45,447 nucleotides of DNA from Pirellulales bacterium. GTDB taxonomy: Bacteria; Planctomycetota; Planctomycetia; Pirellulales; JAICIG01. The stretch's first letter is position 1. Each line of letters begins with the position of its first letter. Shown here in pieces: positions 8,801 through 17,925 of the stretch. The stretch covers positions 1 through 45,447 of the forward strand of contig DATLUO010000163.1 in assembly GCA_035533075.1 (NCBI GenBank), in the 5' to 3' direction. Below the pieces are notes generated by a model. The model had not been told where the DNA came from and made no database searches. It was given only the letters and a program-made list of their open reading frames with translations. Position numbers and translations under genes: made by a program.

Positions 8801-11800
8801 GTACCGGCGAACGTCACCGTGGTGGCGTTGAGCGTGGTATCGGCCGAGAGCGTCACCGCTCCGGCGTAGCTTTGCCTGGTGGTGGTCGTGACGGCGCCCC
8901 CCTCAATGTCAGCCGTACCCGTCACCGACAAGGATTTCAGGGCGTGTAGGCCGCCCACCACGCCATCGAACAGGGCGTCGCCCGTGACGGTCAAGGCGTC
9001 GGTGTTGCTGGCGGCGTCGTCGAGCGTGCCGCCAAAGGTGATGGTGGTGCCGGTCAGATCGAGAGCCTTGCTCGTCGGCCCGACCGTGACCGCGCCGTCG
9101 TAGTTTTGCATCGTGCTGGTGGTGACCGCGCTGGCGGCCGAAGCGAAGCTGCTCGTTCCCGTGACGTGCAGCAAGAGCAGCTCTTTGGCGCCGCCCACCA
9201 CGCCGTCGAACACGGCGTTGCCGCTGACGGTCAAGGCGTCGGTGTTGCTGGCGGCGTCGTCAACCGTGCTTCCAAAGGTGACCGTGGTGCCGGTCAGATC
9301 GAGGGCCTTGCTCGTCGGTCCGACCGTGACGGAGCCGTCGTAGCTTTGCGTCGTGCTGGTGGCGACCCCGCTGGCGGCCGAGGCGAAGCTGGTCGTTCCC
9401 GTGACATGCAGCGAGAGCAGCTCTTTGGCGCCGCCCACCACGCCGCCGAACACGGCGTTGCCGCTGACGGTCAAGGCGTCGGTGTTGCTGGCGGCGTCGT
9501 CAACCGTGCTGCCAAAGGTGACCGTGGTGCCGGTCAGATCGAGAGCCTTGCTCGTCGGTCCGACCGTGACGGAGCCGTCGTAGCTTTGCGTCGTGCTGGT
9601 GGCGACCCCGCTGGCGGCCGAGGCGAAGCTGGTCGTTCCCGTGACATGCAGCGAGAGCAGATCCTTGGCGCCGCCCACCACGCCGCCGAACACGGCGTTG
9701 CCGCTGACGGTCAAGGCGTCGGTGTTGCTGGCGGCGTCGTCGAGCGTGCTGCCAAAGCTGATCGTGGTGCCCGTCAGATCGAGAGCCTTGCTCGTCGGCC
9801 CGACCGTGACCGTGCCATCGTAATTTTGCGTTGTGCCGGTGGTGACCGCGCTGGCGGCTAAGGCGAAGCTGCTCGTTCCCGTGACGTGCAGCGAGCGCAG
9901 CTCTTTGGCGCCGCCCACCACGCCGCCGAACACGGCGTTGCCGCTGACGGTCAAGGCGTCGGTGTTGCTGGCGGCGTCGTCGAGCGTGCTGCCAAACGTC
10001 ACGATGCCCCCGGTGCTGGTGAGATCCAGAGCAGCCCCCGTCGGACCAGCGGTCACGGTCCCATTGTAGTTCTGGGCGCCGCTGGTGGTGACGGCGCTGG
10101 CCAGCAGGGTGAAGTCGCTGGTGCCCGTCACGGTCAACGACTTCAGTGGCGTGCCACCGACCACGTTGTCGAACACGGCATTGCCGCTGACGGTGAGCGC
10201 GTCGGTGTTGGCGGTGGCGTCGTTCACGGTGTTGCCGAAGGTCACGCTGCCGCCGGTGCTGGTGAGGTCCAGAGCGGCCCCTGTGGGACCGACGGTCACG
10301 GCCCCGTTGTAGTTCTGGGCGCCGCTGGTGGTGACGGCGCTGGCCAGCAGGGTGAAGTCGCTGGTGCCCGTCACGGTCAACGACTTCAGCGGCGTGCCGC
10401 CGACCACGTTGTCGAACACGGCGTCGCCGGTGACGGTGAGAGCGTCGGTGTCGGCGGTGGCGTCGTTCACGGTGTTGCCGAAGTTCACGCTGCCGGCGGT
10501 GCTGGTGAGGTCCAGCGCGGCCCCGGTCGGACCGACGGTCACGGGCCCGTTGTAGTTCTGGGCGCCGCTGGTGGTGACGGCGCTGGCCAGCAGGGTGAAG
10601 TCGCTGGTGCCCGTCACGGTCAACGACTTCAGTGGCGTGCCGCCGACCACGTTGTCGAACACGGCATTGCCGCTGACGGTGAGCGCGTCGGTGTCGGCGG
10701 TGGCGTCGTTCACGGTGTTGCCGAAGGTCACGCTGCCTCCGGTGCTGGTGAGGTCCAGCGCGGCGCCCGTCGGACCGACGGTCACGGGCCCGTTGTAGTT
10801 CTGGGCGCCGCTGGTGGTGACGGCGCTGGCCAGGAGCGTGAAGTCGCTGGTGCCCGTCACGGTCAACGACTTCAGTGGCGTGCCGCCGACCACGTTGTCG
10901 AACACGGCATTGCCGGTGACGGTGAGCGCGTTGGTGTTGGCGGTGGCGTCGTTCACGGTGTTGCCGAAGGTCACGATGCCGCCGGTGCTGATGAGGTTCA
11001 GAGCGGCCCCCGTGGGACCGACGGTCACGGGCCCGTTGTAGTTCTGAGCGCCGCTGGTGGTGACGGCGCTGGCCAGGACGGTGAAGTCGCTGGTGCCCGT
11101 CACGGTCAACGACTTCAGCGGCGTACCGCCGACCACATTGTCGAACACGGCGTTGCCGGTCACGGTGAGCGCGTCGGTGTCGGCGGTGGCGTCGTTCACC
11201 GTGCTGCCGAAGGTCACGATGCCGCCGGTGCTGGTGAGGTCCAGAGCGGCCCCGGTCGGACCGACGGTCATGGCCCCGTTGTAGTTCTGAGCGCCGCTGG
11301 TGGTGACGGCGCTGGCCAGCAGGGTGAAGTCGCTGGTGCCCGTCACGGTCAACGACTTCAGCGGCGTACCGCCGACCACATTGTCGAACACGGCGTTGCC
11401 GGTCACGGTCAGCGCGTCGGTGTTGGCGGTGGCGTCGTTCACAGTGCTGCCGAAGGTCACGATGCCGGCGGTGCTGGTGAGGTCCAGAGCGGCCCCCGTC
11501 GGACCGACGGTCACGGGCCCGTTGTAGTTCTGAGCGCCGCTGGTGGTGACGGCGCTGGCCAGGACGGTGAAGTCGCTGGTGCCCGTCACGGTCAGCGACT
11601 TCAGCGGCGTGCCGCCGACCACGTTGTCGAACACGGTGTCGCCGGTGACGGTCAGCGCGTCGGTGTCGGCGGTGGCGTCGTTCACCGTGCTGCCGAAGGT
11701 CACGCTGCCGCCGGTGCTGGTGAGGTCAATCGCGGCTCCGATAGCGCTGATGACAACTGGTTGCTGGTAGTTCTGGTCGCCGCTGGTGTTGATCGCGCCG

Positions 11801-14800
11801 CCGTTCAGGTCGCTGGTGCCCGTGCCGTCGAGCGTCAGTGTCGTCAGGCCGGGAGCGGTTACGCCCACGGTATCGTCGAAGGTGGTCGTGCCGCTGCTGG
11901 TGACGTGCAAAGCGAAGGCACCGTCGACCGTCTTGGCGAAGGTCACATTGGTGGCGGTCAAGGCGGTCGTCGTTTGCAGCGTTACCGCGTTGTTGAACTT
12001 GAGCTGGGCCGCCTGCATCGCGTCGGTGTGGATCAGCGTCTGGCCGGTGCCCGGCGTGACGCCGTCGACCGTCAACGTGCCCAGCGCGTCGCCGGGCGAC
12101 TTTCCGACTTCGCCTTTGAAGGTCGTCGAAGGACTGTCGACCTCCAGGTCGTGGGCGGTGCCGTTGGTGTTGACGGTGTTGTCGAACGTGACGGCGGTGG
12201 CTGCTTTGACATTGCTGGTCGTTTGCAAAACGACCGCGTTCGCAAAGACGACCGTCGAAGCAACGACTTTGTCGGTGTTGACGTTCGTGGTTCCGCTGCC
12301 GCTGGTGGCGCCGTCGAAGGTGAGCGTGCCGAACGGGCCGCCGGCGCCGACTTCGCCGTCCAACGTCGTGCTGGAACTTTCCACCGTCAGGTCGTGGACC
12401 GTGCCGTCGGTGTCCAGCGTGCCGTTGAAGTCGATCGTGCCCGCCGCGGCGGTCGATTCGAGAGTCGCGGTGGCAGTGAGCTTGACGGCACCCGTGTAGG
12501 TCTGGTCGTTGACGGTTGTGATATCCGCGCCGATGTTGATCGTCTTGGCGGTGACCGACAAGGCGGCCGTGCCGGCAGTCAGATTCAAAGTGTTGAGATT
12601 GACAACATCGGTGTTGGTGGTGTCGTCGATCGTCAAACCGGCGTCAAAGTCGGCCGCGAAACCGGCGGTCGTGGTGACCGTGCCGCCGCCGTGGGTGTCT
12701 TTGATGGTAAGCGAACTGCCGGGTGCAACAAACGTCGTGGCTTCGAAGGCGGTGTTCGTGCTCGCCAGCTCCGGCATGCCGCCGTTATCTTCGAGCACGG
12801 CGTCGGCGCCGCCGGGCAAGACGAACACTACGTCCGTCGCCGTACCGGTGTTGCCGATCGGCGTGAGGTTCGTGTAGTCGATCACTTGCCCGCTGCTGCC
12901 CAACTGCACGCTGCCGGCGTGGGCGCCGGTATAGGTGTAGGTGTCGGTGTCGAACGAGCCGCCCAGGATATTGAGGGCATTGCTCGGAGTGCCGGGCAAC
13001 GCGCCTCCGTTGAACATGATGCCGCCCGCGATGACGAACGTGCCGCCCGAGTAGTCGATGTCGAGCGTATTGGCCACGTTGGCGGCGCCATTGATGGTGA
13101 CGGAGGTCACGCTGGCCAGGGGCCGGGAATCGAGCACCGTGGCGCCGCTGCGAAGCTGCAAGTTGCCGCCGCTTTGAATCAACCTCAGCGTGCCGCCGGG
13201 CGACGTGGCGTTGAACGGACCGGTGACGACGATCGCCACATCGTTTCCGGTGCCGCCCAGATAAGTGAGATAGGCGCTCAAGCCGCTGCCCAGAAGGTTG
13301 CTGCTGACGAGGGCCCCTTCGGCCAGGCCGGCGAAGGTGCCGCTGACAGGATTGCCGCCGCCGTTCTTGATGAGGATGTACTCGTCGCCCGCCTGCGGCA
13401 CGTAGCCGCCGAAGGAGCTCAGGTTCAGCGTGGCGCCGCCCAGGCTGACGTTGCCGCTGACGTTGTCTTCGGAATAGCTGCCGGCGGTGTTGCCGCCGAT
13501 CGCGACGTCGAAGTTCGCGCCGCTGGTCAGGCTGAGCGAACCGGTGTTGAGGATGGCGGGGGCGTCGCCGGGCGACAAACTGCCGCCGCTATTGACCGTC
13601 ACCGTGCCGTTGGCCGAGCCTTTGCCACCCAACGTGCCGCCGTTTTGCACCGTCAGGGCGCTGGCCGCGGCGGTCGAGCCGTCGACCAGCAATTTGCCGG
13701 CGCCGACCGTCGTGGCGCCCGTGTAGTCGTTCGTGCCCGACAGCGTCTGGGTGCCGGCGCCGTCCTTCGTCAAAGCGATCGTTCCGCTGCCGTCGTCGAT
13801 GCCGCCGGCGAACGTGCCGCCGCCGCCGCTGACGCCCACGGTCAAGACCGAGCTGGTCGCGGCGGCGCTGTTGGTGATTGTGCCGTCGCCGCTCAGTCCG
13901 TCGATCGACTCGCTCTGGCCGTTCATGTCGAGCACGGCCGGCAAATTGACGGCCAGCTCGCTGGTGTCGGCCAGGGCGTTGCCGCCCGCGCCGCTTTCAA
14001 GCTGGAAGGTCCCGCTCGTGAGGGTAATCGTGCCGGTGCCGGCGTCGAGGGCGTTGGCCGCGGCCAAATCGGCGGTGCCGACGCCGCTGACCGTGATGTC
14101 GCCGCCCGCCGACAATACCTGCGAACCGCTGTTGTCGATCGAGAGGCTGAGATTCGTGCCAGACGATGAGGTGCCGGCGGTGGCCGCGATGCCGATGGTG
14201 CCGCTGCCGACCGCGGTCAGATCGCCGCCCGTCGCCAGGTCGAAGCCGTCGTTGCCGCCGGTCGTGCCGCTGCCGCCGGTGGCGGTGACCGAGACGTTGC
14301 CGCCGGCGCCGGTCGTGATCAAGGCGCTATTGGCCACCAAGACGCCGACATTACCGCCCTGGTTGGACGCGCTGGAGATGCCGCCTTGTCCGGTCACCGA
14401 GACGTTGCCGCCGCTGGAAGTGACCTTCGACCCGGCGCCAGTGACATAAACGCCGAAATTGCCGTCTCCCGCAGCGGCGCCGCCGGTGCCGGTGACGGTG
14501 ACGGTTCCAGTTCCAGTGGTCTCAACGCCGCCGCCAAGGACTTCGATGCCGTAGTTCGAGCCGTTGCTGTTTCCGCCGGTGGCCTCGAGCAGCACATTGC
14601 CGCTGCCGGCAGCCTGGACGTAAACGCTATCGACGTCGATGCCGGCGAAATTGCCGCTGGCGGTTCCCGCGGTGTTGGCTTTGACGGTCAGATCGCCGTC
14701 GGTGCTGATGCCGACCACCGAGTCGACCGTGGTCACGGTCAGGCCCAGCGAGTCGACGAGCGCGAAGCCCGCCGATGAACTCTTGGCCGCCACGTCACTG

Positions 14801-17478
14801 ATGGCGCTGGGATTGGTCGAGAGGTCCGCTCCGCCCGATGCATCGACCGCCAGATCCGTGACGCTGACGGCCCCCGTGCCCGATTCTGTAACCGCGCCGC
14901 CGGTGAGGAGCGACAGAGTGCTGTAGCCCGCGTGCGTGGTGACGGGGGCGGTGACAGTAATATCGCCGCTGTTGTCGCTGCGGCCGATGCGCACCGTGCC
15001 TGCCGTGAGCTCCGCCAACGCCGTATCGCTCACATTCAGGTCGCCGGCCGTGGTGCCGCCGCCGAGGTCGATATTGCGCGCGGTCGTGGTGGCTTGCTGG
15101 ATGGTGACGGTGCCCGTGCCGGCGTCGATACCGTCGGTGGCGGTGTTGAGCACAAAATCATCGGCGCTGATCGTCACATCGCCGTTGCCGCCGTTGCGGT
15201 TGGTTTCAATCGAGGGGTTCGCCCCACCGTGGAGAGTGACGGTGCCGCCGGCGCCGGTGCTGAGGCTGATGGATCCGCCTTGGGTGGCCAGAATGGTCGG
15301 GCCGAAATCCGTTTCTAGGATGGAAACGTCGCCTCCGGCCGTGGCGCTGATGGTGCCGGTGCCGTGGGCGCTGACCAGCGAGCTGTCGTCGATGTTGATC
15401 TTGCCGCCGGCCGAAAGGACGACGCTCCCGCCGCCTTCGATGTCGCCGAAAGTCTGCGTGCCGGTATCGCCGACGAACAGGTTGCCGGCGGCGTCGAGCG
15501 TGGCCGTGCCCCCCGAGGACGCGACGGCACCGGTGAAACTGTCGAAGCCGGAGCCGTTGTTGCCGCCTAGCAAGATGTCGCCGCTGGTGGTGGTGACGCT
15601 CACCGCTCCCGGACCCTCGACGTTATCGCCGTTGGTCGTGATCGTGACCTTGCCGGCGTTGGTCAGGCTGATATCACCCGAGGTAGTGACGTGTACTCCG
15701 TTCACGCCGGAGATCACGCCGCCATTGATGGTGAGGTCGTCCGTGTTGCCAATAAAGATGCCCCCGGTCGCGGTTTGGGCCGACAGGTTGCTGACCTGGG
15801 TTGCCAGCGGCGTCGCAGACGAGCCGATGCCCGTGCTGGCCGACAGGGCGAGGCTGCCGCCCTTGATCGTGCCGGCGGTCTGGCTGATGGCGCCGCCGGC
15901 GTCGAGCGAAACGGTGCCGTTGGCGGTAATGCCGTCGACGTTGATGGTGTCGGCCGTCACGGTGAGGTCGCCGGCGCCCGTGGCCAAGTCGATGCCGTCG
16001 AGCGAGACGGTGGAGTTGGCCGTGTTGCCGTCGATCGCGAGGCTGGCCAGCGTGCCGCTGTATGTGATCGGCGCGGCGCCGTCACGGGTAACGCTGGAGT
16101 CGGTGACGACGTAGGTATGCGCCGCCCCGGTTGCATCGTTCACGTTCAAGGCGGCGGCAGCGGTCGACGTGGTGAAGGCCAGGCCCTGGGGCAGGCTGGC
16201 GCCGCTCGTATAGTCGACGTACAGCGAACCGTTGGTCAGCGTGGGGACGTTGCTCCCGCTGTTCCCGGTCGCGCTGACGGTTCCGGCGATGTACGTCGTG
16301 GTGTTGGTGCTGACGAGCGCGACATTGCCTTTGCCCGTTGATTTCACGGCCGCGCCGCCCACGATTTCGATCGCATCGTTGTTGCTTCCGCTGCCGCCCG
16401 TTCCGGTGATCTGGACGGCGGGACTGGTATCACTGGCAGAAGTCACCTGCGGACCAAACAACTCGACGCCGTAATTGGTGCTTGAGGGGCCGCTGCCGCC
16501 GGTGCCATCGAGGGTGACGGTGGCGGCGCCCGTCGAACTCACTCCTCCGGTGCCCTGAGCGTAGATTCCATCGTTGTGACCGCCCGTCCCGGAGCCGCCG
16601 GCGCCTGTGATCTGGATGTTCCCAGAGACGGATGTCACCGTGGCTGAGTCGAGAAAGACGCCTTCGTTGGATTCGGTGGGGCTACTGCCACCCGTGCCGT
16701 CGAGGGTAATGGTTGCCGAGCCGGTTGACGAGATCGTGCCGCCGCCAACAAAGATACCATCGCCGTCCGAGACGCCGCCATTGCCGCCCGTGCCGGTGAG
16801 TTGAATACTGCCGCTGGCCGAGGTGAGTGTGCCCGTGACGTCGATTCCGTCGAAGCTGCCGCTGCTGACCGCGGCCGTGTTCGCGCTGAGGATGACGTTG
16901 CCGCTGGACGTCGAGACGTTCGCTCCGCCGTTTACATCGATACTCGTATCGACGTTTGCATCCAACGTATTCGCGCCGAACGACGAGGCGCCATTGAGCG
17001 TCAAGCCGGGAAGCGCAGTCGAGTTGCCGAGGGTGACGGTGAAGTTGTTGGAATAGGCGTTGGCACCGCTGTCGTTGAAAGTCACCGAGTCGCTGCCCGA
17101 CGAGGCGCCAGTGTCGGTGATATCGATCCCGGTGGTGAAGGCGGCCATGCCTGCGGCGGTGACAGTCAGCGTCGCGGTGCCGTTGCCGCTGACGTTGGCG
17201 TCGTCCGTGCCGCTCCATGAACCGGAAGTCAGCGTGAGGTCGTAGGTGGTGCCGTTCGACACGATGGCCAGGGCGTCGTTCGTTTGCAGGGCGATGTCAA
17301 GCGTGGGGGCGCTGTCCGCGAAAGTCGCCAGCATGCGCCGGTCTTCCAGAAATTCATGGCGGAGAATGCTGAGGCGGTTGAGAAAGTCGGGGGCGCGAAA
17401 GTTGGACCGCAGCGTGCGCGGTTTCTTTTGACGGCGGCTGTTCTTACGAGAAGGCTTGGACCCGCGGTGAAAACTCAT
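5866..17478 (-). CDS. giant secreted repeat protein with DUF4214-type C-terminus
   Basis: About 3,870 residues. The start at 17478 (MSFHRGSKPSRKN) follows a GGGAG; the frame extends to 17589 but the extra residues look unrelated. A basic N-terminus leads to FLEDRRMLA (about 43-51), the planctomycete extracellular signature. Most of the protein is Gly/Ala/Thr/Ser/Asp-rich beta-strand repeat, including an autotransporter-associated repeat around residue 1260 (TLSGTNDYTGATTVGAGKLL). Two tandem arrays of 80-82-residue units span about residues 1900-2810. Near 3520 is a calcium-nonapeptide-like GGTGEDVLFGG. The last 220 residues hold four DUF4214-like half repeats (VLGRAAS, YLGRAAD, LLNRPAD, FLGRSPD). 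Cysteine is nearly absent. It is probably a cell-surface or matrix adhesin. No LPXTG, PEP-CTERM anchor or beta-barrel domain was seen, so how it is exported and held is unclear. Confidence 0.88.
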   Translation of the reverse strand: MSFHRGSKPSRKNSRRQKKPRTLRSNFRAPDFLNRLSILRHEFLEDRRMLATFADSAPTLDIALQTNDALAIVSNGTTYDLTLTSGSWSGTDDANVSGNGTATLTVTAAGMAAFTTGIDITDTGASSGSDSVTFNDSGANAYSNNFTVTLGNSTALPGLTLNGASSFGANTLDANVDTSIDVNGGANVSTSSGNVILSANTAAVSSGSFDGIDVTGTLTSASGSIQLTGTGGNGGVSDGDGIFVGGGTISSTGSATITLDGTGGSSPTESNEGVFLDSATVTSVSGNIQITGAGGSGTGGHNDGIYAQGTGGVSSTGAATVTLDGTGGSGPSSTNYGVELFGPQVTSASDTSPAVQITGTGGSGSNNDAIEIVGGAAVKSTGKGNVALVSTNTTTYIAGTVSATGNSGSNVPTLTNGSLYVDYTSGASLPQGLAFTTSTAAAALNVNDATGAAHTYVVTDSSVTRDGAAPITYSGTLASLAIDGNTANSTVSLDGIDLATGAGDLTVTADTINVDGITANGTVSLDAGGAISQTAGTIKGGSLALSASTGIGSSATPLATQVSNLSAQTATGGIFIGNTDDLTINGGVISGVNGVHVTTSGDISLTNAGKVTITTNGDNVEGPGAVSVTTTSGDILLGGNNGSGFDSFTGAVASSGGTATLDAAGNLFVGDTGTQTFGDIEGGGSVVLSAGGKINIDDSSLVSAHGTGTISATAGGDVSILETDFGPTILATQGGSISLSTGAGGTVTLHGGANPSIETNRNGGNGDVTISADDFVLNTATDGIDAGTGTVTIQQATTTARNIDLGGGTTAGDLNVSDTALAELTAGTVRIGRSDNSGDITVTAPVTTHAGYSTLSLLTGGAVTESGTGAVSVTDLAVDASGGADLSTNPSAISDVAAKSSSAGFALVDSLGLTVTTVDSVVGISTDGDLTVKANTAGTASGNFAGIDVDSVYVQAAGSGNVLLEATGGNSNGSNYGIEVLGGGVETTGTGTVTVTGTGGAAAGDGNFGVYVTGAGSKVTSSGGNVSVTGQGGISSASNQGGNVGVLVANSALITTGAGGNVSVTATGGSGTTGGNDGFDLATGGDLTAVGSGTIGIAATAGTSSSGTNLSLSIDNSGSQVLSAGGDITVSGVGTADLAAANALDAGTGTITLTSGTFQLESGAGGNALADTSELAVNLPAVLDMNGQSESIDGLSGDGTITNSAAATSSVLTVGVSGGGGTFAGGIDDGSGTIALTKDGAGTQTLSGTNDYTGATTVGAGKLLVDGSTAAASALTVQNGGTLGGKGSANGTVTVNSGGSLSPGDAPAILNTGSLSLTSGANFDVAIGGNTAGSYSEDNVSGNVSLGGATLNLSSFGGYVPQAGDEYILIKNGGGNPVSGTFAGLAEGALVSSNLLGSGLSAYLTYLGGTGNDVAIVVTGPFNATSPGGTLRLIQSGGNLQLRSGATVLDSRPLASVTSVTINGAANVANTLDIDYSGGTFVIAGGIMFNGGALPGTPSNALNILGGSFDTDTYTYTGAHAGSVQLGSSGQVIDYTNLTPIGNTGTATDVVFVLPGGADAVLEDNGGMPELASTNTAFEATTFVAPGSSLTIKDTHGGGTVTTTAGFAADFDAGLTIDDTTNTDVVNLNTLNLTAGTAALSVTAKTINIGADITTVNDQTYTGAVKLTATATLESTAAAGTIDFNGTLDTDGTVHDLTVESSSTTLDGEVGAGGPFGTLTFDGATSGSGTTNVNTDKVVASTVVFANAVVLQTTSNVKAATAVTFDNTVNTNGTAHDLEVDSPSTTFKGEVGKSPGDALGTLTVDGVTPGTGQTLIHTDAMQAAQLKFNNAVTLQTTTALTATNVTFAKTVDGAFALHVTSSGTTTFDDTVGVTAPGLTTLTLDGTGTSDLNGGAINTSGDQNYQQPVVISAIGAAIDLTSTGGSVTFGSTVNDATADTDALTVTGDTVFDNVVGGTPLKSLTVTGTSDFTVLASAVTTSGAQNYNGPVTVGPTGAALDLTSTAGIVTFGSTVNDATANTDALTVTGNAVFDNVVGGTPLKSLTVTGTSDFTLLASAVTTSGAQNYNGAMTVGPTGAALDLTSTGGIVTFGSTVNDATADTDALTVTGNAVFDNVVGGTPLKSLTVTGTSDFTVLASAVTTSGAQNYNGPVTVGPTGAALNLISTGGIVTFGNTVNDATANTNALTVTGNAVFDNVVGGTPLKSLTVTGTSDFTLLASAVTTSGAQNYNGPVTVGPTGAALDLTSTGGSVTFGNTVNDATADTDALTVSGNAVFDNVVGGTPLKSLTVTGTSDFTLLASAVTTSGAQNYNGPVTVGPTGAALDLTSTAGSVNFGNTVNDATADTDALTVTGDAVFDNVVGGTPLKSLTVTGTSDFTLLASAVTTSGAQNYNGAVTVGPTGAALDLTSTGGSVTFGNTVNDATANTDALTVSGNAVFDNVVGGTPLKSLTVTGTSDFTLLASAVTTSGAQNYNGTVTAGPTGAALDLTSTGGIVTFGSTLDDAASNTDALTVSGNAVFGGVVGGAKELRSLHVTGTSSFALAASAVTTGTTQNYDGTVTVGPTSKALDLTGTTISFGSTLDDAASNTDALTVSGNAVFGGVVGGAKDLLSLHVTGTTSFASAASGVATSTTQSYDGSVTVGPTSKALDLTGTTVTFGSTVDDAASNTDALTVSGNAVFGGVVGGAKELLSLHVTGTTSFASAASGVATSTTQSYDGSVTVGPTSKALDLTGTTVTFGSTVDDAASNTDALTVSGNAVFDGVVGGAKELLLLHVTGTSSFASAASAVTTSTMQNYDGAVTVGPTSKALDLTGTTITFGGTLDDAASNTDALTVTGDALFDGVVGGLHALKSLSVTGTADIEGGAVTTTTRQSYAGAVTLSADTTLNATTVTFAGTLNSDTTARVLTIHGAATFDGAVGGANPLKSLSVTGTADIEGGAVTTTTTQDYGGAATLSADTTLNATSVTFASMLDSDATPRALMINAAVTFDGAVGGLFALNSLSVTGTSNLNGGLIRSAGAQSYGGAVQVTIDDTLATLNDNANVTFSSTVDALNLGGAALTIDTSGGRAFGNFGVVQFEGKVGGLHPLAALTITSGPFTLNSGINVTTTGNVLITVAEEQHDEAGGPKDNLELGGGSTLTSSGGNIELRAGDNLKIDAGSTLAATAGTVTLRADFNNNDTTPGATIDLDGAINSPTINVFSGAGNDTINLQQTLGGTTTNINANGGGDTVNISSTAGASGAGVVSGIAGTVNVAAAGANNTLNLDDGGDATSTSGTLTATSITGLGMAGTVNYSGLAQVYVNLGTNAALDFNVQSTLGTTPVNLKGQASGTVDVGDLGHRLDGIAGLLVVDKVKTLDLNDQGSTSGQVYNIDNMSIGRPLNAPHVLVEYLDMGAGTTVEVNGGNQLGSQLVDDTFNLFLPNTATKNADGSAGPGELPITTTLKLDGGTSPGGFHNKLNVVVPQTAAATGNVYHAHVGNFGSADPIQIQNIQSLYMYGSPVDSNDLANDTSAFGVLIGGLNADTLLGGTGEDVLFGGGDTSGTGESLAARSATSFVFAEFAPQYNADGTVSYKQLTGNGNSTVNAGGGTAVAVTPNTEINSASDVVQVNGRIDALTFLTARFAPVTSLPSIFQQALAGDPVLSGLTAPPAGPAPLPVAHLGPSPTLSQLQDYVAAAFQDVLGRAASAADVSYWAGQLAGGLSRQDFATALTHSDEYYADKIITPAYEMYLGRAADAAGLAYWTSQLRDHGLTDEELEAGFIASAEFYTNAGGTDSGWVNALYLKLLNRPADANGLSFWLAQLAGGESREQVALGFTTSLERETTRVTGDYQTFLGRSPDQAGINYWVSEFAQGLMTNEDVIAGFVASDEFFSKHS
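9050..10060 (-). repeat. tandem repeat array B inside the giant gene (about 240-bp units)
   Basis: Four 240-bp units encode 80-residue repeats of the form AVTTS-TQNYDG-VTVGPTSKALDLTG-T-FGST-DDAASNTDALTVSGNAVFGGVVGGAKEL-SLHVTG. The two units around 9350-9830 are almost identical at DNA level, which points to recent duplication or gene conversion. On the C-terminal side (8650-9050) the pattern decays into shorter units of about 225 bp built on the same VGG-LKSLSVTG motif. Confidence 0.9.
10060..11770 (-). repeat. tandem repeat array A inside the giant gene (243-bp units)
   Basis: Seven units spaced 243 bp apart (equivalent points at 10085, 10328, 10571, 10814, 11057, 11300 and 11543) encode 81-residue repeats around TSDFTLLASAVTTSGAQNY, GPTGAALDLTSTGG, DATADTDALTV and FDNVVGGTPLKSLTVTG. 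Units differ at only a few positions. The last unit in the protein (about 10010-10250) starts as type A and ends as type B, a hybrid at the junction of the two arrays. Confidence 0.93.
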
Positions 17479-17598
17479 GGCCGATAACTCCCAGTGGTGG
17501 CAAAACCGCCTACAGCACGCCGGTCGCCCGTAAACCGGCTTATTCTCTCGGTCCGGGCATGAACCGTGGCCGCCCCGAAATTGAAGCACGTAAGTTCC

Positions 17599-17626
17599 TG
17601 TGTAGTCAGGAGTGTGGCGAAGTCAA
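17599..17626 (-). promoter_or_regulatory. weak candidate promoter for the giant gene
   Basis: Read on the minus strand, TTGACT (17626-17621) and TACACA (17604-17599) are 16 bp apart. They would give an untranslated leader of about 120 nt. This is a by-eye match of modest quality. Confidence 0.22.
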
Positions 17627-17715
17627 GGAAATTGTGCGGCTGCCGGTTGAAATTTGCTTGCGGCCGGCGAAGTGGTGGTGGGATTGGCAGGCAAGTATCG
17701 GTGGCCATGTCTCGA

Positions 17716-17773
17716 CGTGGGGCGGCCTTCCCAGGCCGTCGTCCGGGTCCGACGGCCTAGAAAGCCGCCCCGC
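17716..17773. repeat. family B inverted repeat
   Basis: Arms GGGGCGGCCTTCCCAGGC and the near-complement ending GCCTAGAAAGCCGCCCC pair as a stem of about 24 bp with a short loop and a few mismatches. It lies in the 447-bp gap between the divergent giant gene and the caspase-like gene. The same family recurs at 23338-23395 and 34781-34849. Confidence 0.8.
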
Positions 17774-17818
17774 GTACCTCGCCATCGCCACAGCGCAGGC
17801 TTAGAATTCAGAGGGAGT

Positions 17819-17913
17819 GTAGGGTGGGACCAGCGAGCTTGCGAGCGCCGGCCCACCGATGGCGACGTCGATGATGGTGGGCCGGCGCTCGCAAGCTCGC
17901 TGGTCCCACCTAC
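17819..17913. repeat. family A inverted repeat (complete copy)
   Basis: Two arms of about 38 bp, the left beginning GTAGGGTGGGACCAGCGAGC and the right ending in its complement, are near-perfect inverted copies. They surround an 18-bp loop containing GACGTC. The element ends 12 bp before the first ATG of the caspase-like gene, so a transcript starting upstream of it would carry a long hairpin next to the start codon. Apart from this and the family B copy, I see nothing else in the 17479-17925 gap except possible promoters. Confidence 0.85.
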
Positions 17914-17925
17914 GATGTTGAACCG

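Noticed and set aside
9050-11770. Regularly spaced near-identical units considered as a CRISPR array.
   Set aside because: Units are about 240 bp, contiguous and in frame within a coding gene, with no short repeat/spacer pattern and no cas genes.
9886-14169. A 1,427-codon plus-strand open frame, with many 75-codon frames in register, opposite the giant gene.
   Set aside because: It is the antisense reading of the 240/243-bp repeats. High GC and the Gly/Thr/Val codons of the real gene keep the reverse frame open; it has no ribosome site, signal or domain, and its repeats are composition artefacts.
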